The position numbers and the translations under genes were made by a program. DNA of 11,620 bases, taken from NCBI GenBank assembly GCA_002414705.1, contig DIAL01000092.1, positions 33,184-44,803 on the forward strand, given 5' to 3'. The number at the start of each line of letters is the position of its first letter. Within the stretch, counting starts at the first letter, position 1. Below, in pieces: positions 7,471 to 11,620 of this stretch. The DNA is from Flavobacteriaceae bacterium UBA5079. GTDB taxonomy: Bacteria; Bacteroidota; Bacteroidia; Flavobacteriales; Flavobacteriaceae. The notes beneath the pieces were generated by a model. It did no database searches and had not been told where the DNA came from. It worked only from the letters and a program-made list of their open reading frames with translations.

Positions 7471-8586
7471 ATGATTGTTCAAGACGTTATAAATTGTTTA
7501 GAAAATTTTGCTCCAACTTCCTATGCTGAAGATTTTGATAATGTGGGATTATTAGTAGGAAACTACCAAGAACATGTAACTGGTATATTGGTAACTTTGG
7601 ATACTACCGAAGCGGTATTAGACGAAGCTATAGAAACCAATTGCAACCTCATTGTTAGCTTTCACCCTATTGTTTTTAAAGGTTTAAAAAAAATTACTGG
7701 AAAAAACTATGTAGAGCGCGTAGTTATAAAAGCTATTCAAAACAACATAGCTATTTTTGCTATTCACACCGCTTTAGACAATGCCTTTCATGGTGTAAAC
7801 GACATGATTTGCGAAAAACTAAATCTTAAAAACCGTAAAATTCTAATTCCACAATCAGGAACAATCAAAAAACTAACTACCTATGCGCCACATGCTGAAG
7901 CCTCAAACATTCGGGAAGCTTTATTTCATGCTGGAGCTGGAAGCATTGGCAATTATGACCAGTGTAGTTTTAATCTAGAAGGAACAGGAACTTTTAGAGG
8001 TAATGAAATTTCAAACCCTGTAAAAGGCAAGAAAATGAAACCACATTCTGAACCAGAAACCCAAGTATCGGTTACATTCCCAAAGCATTTAGAATCAAAC
8101 ATATTAAAAGCACTTTTTGCTGCTCATTCTTATGAAGAAGTAGCTTATGAAATTACAAGTTTAGAAAACACCAATCAACATATTGGTATGGGAATGATAG
8201 GCACTTTAGAAAAACCGATGACAGAATCCGATTTTTTCAAGTACTTAAAAGAACAAATGCAAACCAAAACTATTAGACATTCAACTTTTCTTAATAAACC
8301 CATTCAAAAAATTGCTGTATTAGGTGGCTCTGGAAGCTTTGCCATTTCAGCTGCCAAACATGCTGATGCTGACATATTTATAACGGCAGATTTAAAATAT
8401 CACGATTTTTTTCAAGCGGAAAACAGCTTAATTTTGGCAGATATTGGGCATTATGAAAGTGAGCAGTTCACAAAAAACCTTTTAGTAGCATTTCTTACAA
8501 AAAAAATTACTAATTTTGCACCTGCCTTACCGGTAGGTAGGCTAATTTTATCAAAGACCAATACAAATCCTGTTAAGTATTATTAG
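7471..8586 (+). CDS. Nif3-like dinuclear metal-centre protein (YqfO type)
   Basis: A 371-residue member of the Nif3/YbgI family, often labelled 'GTP cyclohydrolase 1 type 2'; the true cellular role is not settled. Two Nif3 halves flank a central insertion (about residues 130-235) resembling the PII/CutA-like domain of B. subtilis YqfO, with LTTYAPHAEASNIREALF at its start and HSYEEVAYEI near its end. Metal-site candidates are H65 in VSFHPIVF, H99 and D103 in AIHTALDN, and H337 and E341 in DIGHYESE. The family's first paired His (usually HHP) is Phe64 here, so one ligand is changed. The opening ENFAPTSYAEDFDNVGLLVG is typical. Its own promoter candidate is at 7444-7451. The next gene starts 3 bases after the stop; a Nif3-like gene beside a DUF164-type gene is a pairing I recognise from other bacteria, which suggests a linked but undefined function. 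Confidence 0.94.
   Translation: MIVQDVINCLENFAPTSYAEDFDNVGLLVGNYQEHVTGILVTLDTTEAVLDEAIETNCNLIVSFHPIVFKGLKKITGKNYVERVVIKAIQNNIAIFAIHTALDNAFHGVNDMICEKLNLKNRKILIPQSGTIKKLTTYAPHAEASNIREALFHAGAGSIGNYDQCSFNLEGTGTFRGNEISNPVKGKKMKPHSEPETQVSVTFPKHLESNILKALFAAHSYEEVAYEITSLENTNQHIGMGMIGTLEKPMTESDFFKYLKEQMQTKTIRHSTFLNKPIQKIAVLGGSGSFAISAAKHADADIFITADLKYHDFFQAENSLILADIGHYESEQFTKNLLVAFLTKKITNFAPALPVGRLILSKTNTNPVKYY
8511..8518 (+). promoter_or_regulatory. Possible internal -7 element before the coiled-coil gene
   Basis: TAATTTTG, followed by CACC, matches TAnnTTTG and lies inside the 3' end of the Nif3-like gene, about 71 bases before the next ATG. It could give the downstream gene its own transcript. AT-rich coding sequence produces such octamers by chance, so this is tentative. 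Confidence 0.4.
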
Positions 8587-8589
8587 AGT

Positions 8590-9369
8590 ATGGCAAAAAA
8601 GAAAGAAGCAACTGTAGAAGAGCGTTTAAGAGCATTGTATGACTTACAACTTGTAGATTCTCGCATCGATGAAATCAGAAATGTTCGTGGAGAACTTCCT
8701 TTAGAAGTACGCGATTTAGAAGACGAAGTTGCTGGAATGAACACTAGATTTGAAAAGCTTGAAGATAGTTTAGATGTTATTAAAAATGATATCACCTCTA
8801 AAAAGAATCTAATTGAAGAGGCTAAAGCACTTATCAAAAAGTATAACGAACAACAAAAAAATGTTCGTAACAATAGAGAATTCAACTCTATTTCAAAAGA
8901 AATTGAATTTCAGGAATTAGAAATTCAATTAGCTGAAAAAAACATTAATGAGCACAAAGCGCAAATTGAGCAGAAAAAGGATGTCATTACACAGACTAAA
9001 GAACGCTTAAAAGAACGCCAAACGCACCTAAAACACAAAAAAAGTGAATTAGATGCTATTTTAGCTGAAACTGAAAAAGAAGAAGAAGCATTAATTAAAA
9101 AGTCTGATGATTTTAAAAAATCAATTGAGGATCGTTTAGTAGCTGCTTATACAAGAATCAGAACGAATGTTAAAAATGGTTTAGCGGTTGTCGCTATTGA
9201 AAGAGGTGCATCTGGAGGATCGTTTTTTACTATTCCACCACAAGTTCAAATGGAAATTGCTTCACGCAAAAAAATTATCACTGATGAACACAGTGGTCGT
9301 ATTTTAGTTGATGCGGCTTTAGCTGAAGAAGAACGCGAAAAAATGCATAAGCTTTTTTCTAAATTATAA
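8590..9369 (+). CDS. DUF164-family coiled-coil protein with degenerate zinc ribbon
   Basis: A 259-residue cytoplasmic protein of the C4-type zinc-ribbon (DUF164) family. Residues about 10-190 form a long, highly charged helical hairpin rich in Lys and Glu, with the family landmark NNREFNSISKEIEFQE (94-109). The C-terminal domain keeps the family spacing around FFTIPPQVQMEI (212-223) and SGRILV (235-240). The four positions that normally hold Cys are replaced: S208 and S211 in ASGGS, D232 and S235 in DEHSG. The entire protein contains no cysteine, so it cannot form the classical zinc site. The frame is intact and the rest of the domain conserved, so this looks like a lineage-wide variant rather than decay. 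It sits 3 bases after the Nif3-like gene and is followed by a strong terminator, making it the last gene of that unit. Molecular function is unknown. Confidence 0.9.
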   Translation: MAKKKEATVEERLRALYDLQLVDSRIDEIRNVRGELPLEVRDLEDEVAGMNTRFEKLEDSLDVIKNDITSKKNLIEEAKALIKKYNEQQKNVRNNREFNSISKEIEFQELEIQLAEKNINEHKAQIEQKKDVITQTKERLKERQTHLKHKKSELDAILAETEKEEEALIKKSDDFKKSIEDRLVAAYTRIRTNVKNGLAVVAIERGASGGSFFTIPPQVQMEIASRKKIITDEHSGRILVDAALAEEEREKMHKLFSKL

Positions 9370-9389
9370 GCTAATTTAAAAGACAATAT

Positions 9390-9422
9390 AAAGCCTTCAA
9401 TTTTTTTGAAGGCTTTTTTTTT
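9390..9422 (+). terminator. Intrinsic terminator after the Nif3-like / coiled-coil unit
   Basis: A perfect 11-bp inverted repeat (9390-9400 paired with 9406-9416) encloses a five-T loop and is followed by a T run to 9422. It begins about 20 bases after the stop codon of the coiled-coil gene. This is a textbook Rho-independent terminator for the plus strand. Confidence 0.9.
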
Positions 9423-9489
9423 AATAAAATTTTAGCATTTAATTTATAAGGTTTACATGATTATTACGTCAAAAAGAAAAATTACAAAT

Positions 9490-10146
9490 ATGAATAAATT
9501 ACTCCTTATTGTTATTTCAGCTATGTTTTTTAGCTGTAACAATACAGCACAAATTAACCCAAAACAACAAGACATTATTAATGCAGAACCTATAGAAGTA
9601 GCTATGCAAAACGGCAAAGCCAAAGCCTATTTTGCTAGTGGTTGCTTTTGGTGTGTAGAAGCTGTTTACGAGAGTGTAAAAGGCGTAGATGAGTCAATTT
9701 CTGGTTATGCTGGTGGACACACTAAAAACCCTACTTATGAAGCAAGTAACACAGGTAAAACAGGACATGCCGAAGCTGTTGAAATTATTTACGATCCTAA
9801 AATTGTAAGTTATAAAACTTTGATTGATGTTTATTTTGCATCACAAAATCCAACACAAATTAATGGACAAGGTCCAGATACAGGTTCCCAATACAGATCA
9901 ATTATCTTTTACCAGAACGCTGAGCAAAAAGCTATTATTTCAGAAAAAATAAATGCTTTGGAAAAACAATTAGGTAAAAAAGTAGCAGCAGAAGTGTATC
10001 CTTTCCAAAAATTTTGGGTTGGCGAAGATTACCATCAAGATTATGAGCGTTTACATCCAGAAAATCCTTACATCCAGAATGTATCCATTCCAAGGTTAAA
10101 TCGTTTCAAACAACGTATGCCAGAAGTTTTAAAGGCAAATCATTAA
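9490..10146 (+). CDS. msrA: Peptide-methionine (S)-S-oxide reductase, lipoprotein form
   Basis: Reduces methionine-S-sulfoxide in proteins and peptides. I choose ATG 9490 (218 residues) because it begins a lipoprotein signal, MNKLLLIVISAMFFSC, with lipid-attachment Cys16. An upstream in-frame ATG at 9457 would put a charged 11-residue extension before it. The mature protein is thus predicted to be anchored in the envelope, repairing periplasmic or surface proteins. The catalytic motif is GCFWC (51-55), with nucleophile C52, resolving candidate C55 and E57. GYAGG (72-76), the GKTGHAEAVEI segment, DTGSQYRS (130-137) and the FWVGEDYHQDY region are present. The only cysteines are C16, C52 and C55, so recycling should go through the C52-C55 disulfide. 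No MsrB domain is fused and none is nearby. It is isolated between two terminators; I could not identify a clear promoter in 9423-9489. Confidence 0.95.
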   Translation: MNKLLLIVISAMFFSCNNTAQINPKQQDIINAEPIEVAMQNGKAKAYFASGCFWCVEAVYESVKGVDESISGYAGGHTKNPTYEASNTGKTGHAEAVEIIYDPKIVSYKTLIDVYFASQNPTQINGQGPDTGSQYRSIIFYQNAEQKAIISEKINALEKQLGKKVAAEVYPFQKFWVGEDYHQDYERLHPENPYIQNVSIPRLNRFKQRMPEVLKANH

Positions 10147-10150
10147 GCTT

Positions 10151-10195
10151 AAAAAGCCTTCTAAAAAACTAGGTGACATTTTTAGAAGGTTTTTT
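10151..10195. terminator. Bidirectional terminator between msrA and the methyltransferase gene
   Basis: An 11-bp perfect inverted repeat (10157-10167 with 10179-10189) encloses an 11-base loop. It is flanked by an A run (10151-10155) on the left and a T run (10190-10196) on the right. This symmetry should terminate both converging genes, msrA on the plus strand and the methyltransferase on the minus strand. The right-hand T run touches the methyltransferase stop codon. Confidence 0.85.
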
Positions 10196-10995
10196 TATGG
10201 CTTCGTTGCTTTAATGGTAAAAATTAATGGATACAAATTATCAGCCCTTTTAAACATACCATTTTCTGTTGGCACTAAATCCGGCAACACATTATAAGGA
10301 CTTTCAGGATATTCATGTAAATATTCAATTTGTAAACCTGCATCGGTTAGGGCATTAATGACTTCACTTAAACCATGATTCCAACCGTATTCTTTACTAA
10401 TCATTTTAGAATCTTGATTTGCATAAGTCCCTTCATATTCTTCAAAAATAACGGCATCTTGCATGTAGCCATATTTCATAATGGGTTTGTCTTCTAAATA
10501 ATCAAACATCCATACTATTGGGTGAAATTCTGCCATAAAAAAAGTACCTCCTTTTTTTAAGCGTTCGGCTATCATGTTTCCCCAAGGTTTTAAATCTGGT
10601 AACCAACCAATAACACCATAACTGGTAAAAACAATATCAAATTGATTGGTTATATGTTTAGACGTATCCAAAACGTTACAACAAACAAATTCTGCATCCA
10701 ATTTTAATTCTTCATTCAGTGTTTTAGCTAATTTTATGCCTTCATCACTTAAATCCACGCCAACGCATTTTGCTCCCATTCTACTCCAACTTAAAGTATC
10801 TTGTCCAAAATGACACTGTAAATGCAATAAAGATTTTCCTGAAACATCACCCAATGCCTTCAATTCATAAGGCATTAATGACGATTTTCCGTTTTTAAAA
10901 CCGTCCATATTATACATATCACTTTCTGCATGCACTTTTACTTTGTTATTCCAAGTAGCCTTATTTGCGGCAAAATAGTTTTCTTCTAAATCCAT
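10195..10995 (-). CDS. Class I SAM-dependent methyltransferase
   Basis: A 266-residue cytoplasmic methyltransferase with a Rossmann-like fold; the substrate is unknown. I place the start at 10995 (MDLEENYFAANKATWN), which fits how this family begins. The longer frame from 11067 adds 24 Cys-rich residues and would overlap the start of the divergent lipoprotein gene at 11054. In 266-residue numbering, motif I is LLHLQCHFGQDTLSW (56-70), with SAM-ribose acidic candidate D81 in GVDLS. A second-strand region CNVLD lies near 106-110, and the motif IV-like FDIVFTSYGVIGWLPDL at about 119-135. The LQCHFGQD form of motif I is typical of a widespread group of small-molecule or unassigned methyltransferases, not rRNA or DNA methylases. 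It appears monocistronic, ends at the shared terminator, and is divergent from the lipoprotein gene. Confidence 0.9.
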   Translation of the reverse strand: MDLEENYFAANKATWNNKVKVHAESDMYNMDGFKNGKSSLMPYELKALGDVSGKSLLHLQCHFGQDTLSWSRMGAKCVGVDLSDEGIKLAKTLNEELKLDAEFVCCNVLDTSKHITNQFDIVFTSYGVIGWLPDLKPWGNMIAERLKKGGTFFMAEFHPIVWMFDYLEDKPIMKYGYMQDAVIFEEYEGTYANQDSKMISKEYGWNHGLSEVINALTDAGLQIEYLHEYPESPYNVLPDLVPTENGMFKRADNLYPLIFTIKATKP

Positions 10996-11024
10996 ATTCC
11001 AATCAATTATATCCCAATTTACTA

Positions 11025-11032
11025 TAACTTTA
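11025..11032 (+). promoter_or_regulatory. Weak candidate -7 element for the lipoprotein gene
   Basis: TAACTTTA matches TAnnTTTG except for the last base and lies 21 bases before the ATG at 11054, the same spacing seen at the other candidate promoters. The 58-base divergent gap to the methyltransferase start must hold promoters for both genes; I see no good match on the minus strand. Confidence 0.3.
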
Positions 11033-11053
11033 CAACTTCTTAAACATTTTAAC

Positions 11054-11620
11054 ATGAAACAATACATTCTAATATTTAGTGTTTTACTTTTTATTCAATC
11101 TTGTAAATCCGATAAGAAAACTGAAGTGGTTGAAGAAATTGAAGCAACGGAAGACAAACTATTAACAACCTCTGAAAAAATTGCAAAAGCCTATGGTCTT
11201 GATAATTGGGATCAAGTTAATACCATGACATTTGCTTTTAACGTAAAAAAAGATAGTTCTGTTTTTAAACGTTCTTGGGTGTGGTCTCCAAAAACAAATG
11301 ATGTTATTTTAATTACTGCAAATGACACCTTACGCTATAACCGCGACCAAATAGACAGCAAATTCGTAAATGCCGACAAAGCCTTTATAAATGATAAATT
11401 CTGGCTATTAGCACCATTTAATTTAGTTTGGGATTCAGGAACTACGCTTTCTGAACCGATTCAAGAAACCTCTCCAATAGGCAAAAAAATGCTAAATAAA
11501 ATAACACTAGTATATCCAGATACTGGTGGTTACACACCTGGTGATGCTTATGATTTGTATTATAATTCTGATTTTTTAATTGAAGAATGGGTTTACCGAA
11601 AAGGTAATGCAGCAGCTCCA
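11054..11620 (+). CDS. Lipoprotein of unrecognised family, N-terminal part (3' end outside window)
   Basis: An open frame of 189 codons running off the right edge. It begins with a lipoprotein signal, MKQYILIFSVLLFIQSC, with lipid-attachment Cys17, so the product should be anchored in the envelope. An acidic linker (about 24-34, EVVEEIEATED) leads into a soluble domain with motifs such as LDNWDQVNTMTFAFNV (49-64), RSWVWSPKTNDV (73-84), DKFWLLAPFNLVWD (115-128) and YPDTGGYTPGDAYDLYY (153-169), ending EEWVYRKGN. Alternating polar and hydrophobic stretches and many aromatic residues suggest a beta-rich fold, loosely like periplasmic lipid- or lipoprotein-binding shells of the LolA/LolB kind, but I do not recognise the family. 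The methyltransferase neighbour is divergent and need not be related. The start is well supported by the signal peptide; the function is not known. Confidence 0.85.
   Translation, partial: MKQYILIFSVLLFIQSCKSDKKTEVVEEIEATEDKLLTTSEKIAKAYGLDNWDQVNTMTFAFNVKKDSSVFKRSWVWSPKTNDVILITANDTLRYNRDQIDSKFVNADKAFINDKFWLLAPFNLVWDSGTTLSEPIQETSPIGKKMLNKITLVYPDTGGYTPGDAYDLYYNSDFLIEEWVYRKGNAAAP

Noticed and set aside
8583..8885. A Ser- and Phe-rich minus-strand frame opposite the coiled-coil gene.
   Set aside because: Its composition is the antisense reflection of Lys/Glu-rich coding sequence; not a credible protein.
8590..9369. Calling the coiled-coil gene a pseudogene because its zinc ligands are missing.
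   Set aside because: The frame is full length, the surrounding domain residues are conserved, and all four ligand positions are replaced by small or polar residues, which fits a functional variant better than decay.
9457..9489. The upstream msrA start at 9457.
   Set aside because: It would put a charged extension before the lipoprotein signal peptide; ATG 9490 gives a standard signal.
10996..11067. The longer methyltransferase start at 11067.
   Set aside because: The additional 24 residues are unlike the family and would overlap the start of the divergent lipoprotein gene; ATG at 10995 is preferred.
1..11620. Search for CRISPR arrays, insertion sequences, tRNA or rRNA genes, integration sites and toxin-antitoxin or defence modules.
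   Set aside because: No spaced direct repeats, transposase motifs, tRNA-like cloverleafs or defence-type domains were seen; gene spacing is tight and composition looks even throughout.

Overview
The window looks like a stretch of chromosome from a marine-type member of the Flavobacteriaceae (Bacteroidota). The DNA is AT-rich. Several genes are preceded by the Bacteroidota promoter element TAnnTTTG, start codons lack Shine-Dalgarno sequences, and the proteins resemble flavobacterial families such as a Bacteroidota-type LpxK, lipoproteins with short signal peptides, and a periplasmic-TPR hybrid histidine kinase. The genus cannot be fixed from sequence alone. I see no mobile elements, CRISPR arrays, rRNA or tRNA genes, and no gene-free stretch longer than 300 bases.

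Layout. (i) Positions 1-2211 (+) hold a tightly overlapping run: the 3' end of a membrane family 2 glycosyltransferase, an ECF-type RNA polymerase sigma factor that must start at TTG, and an Nramp-fold transporter lacking the usual metal-binding motifs. (ii) Positions 2235-4156 (+) hold lipA (lipoyl synthase) and a type I glyceraldehyde-3-phosphate dehydrogenase joined by a one-base TAATG overlap. (iii) Positions 4158-6415 (+) hold one large hybrid histidine kinase with a predicted periplasmic TPR sensor. (iv) Positions 6416-7423 (-) hold lpxK, whose stop codon abuts the kinase stop with no gap. (v) Positions 7444-9422 (+) hold a Nif3-like protein and a coiled-coil 'zinc ribbon' family protein that has lost all zinc-binding cysteines; a strong terminator follows. 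(vi) Positions 9490-10146 (+) hold a lipoprotein form of MsrA. (vii) Positions 10195-10995 (-) hold a SAM-dependent methyltransferase sharing a bidirectional terminator with msrA. (viii) Positions 11054-11620 (+) hold the start of an unrecognised lipoprotein that runs off the window.

The genes are mainly housekeeping: lipoate assembly for 2-oxoacid dehydrogenases, central carbon metabolism, lipid A synthesis and methionine sulfoxide repair, with signalling and envelope genes between them. I do not see a clear new multi-gene system. The points most worth a second look are individual departures from family rules: the transporter without DPGN or MPH, the cysteine-free 'zinc ribbon' protein, the sigma factor with no internal methionine and no visible anti-sigma partner, a metal-site substitution in the Nif3-like protein, and a GAPDH with an Asn in place of the usual second active-site cysteine.
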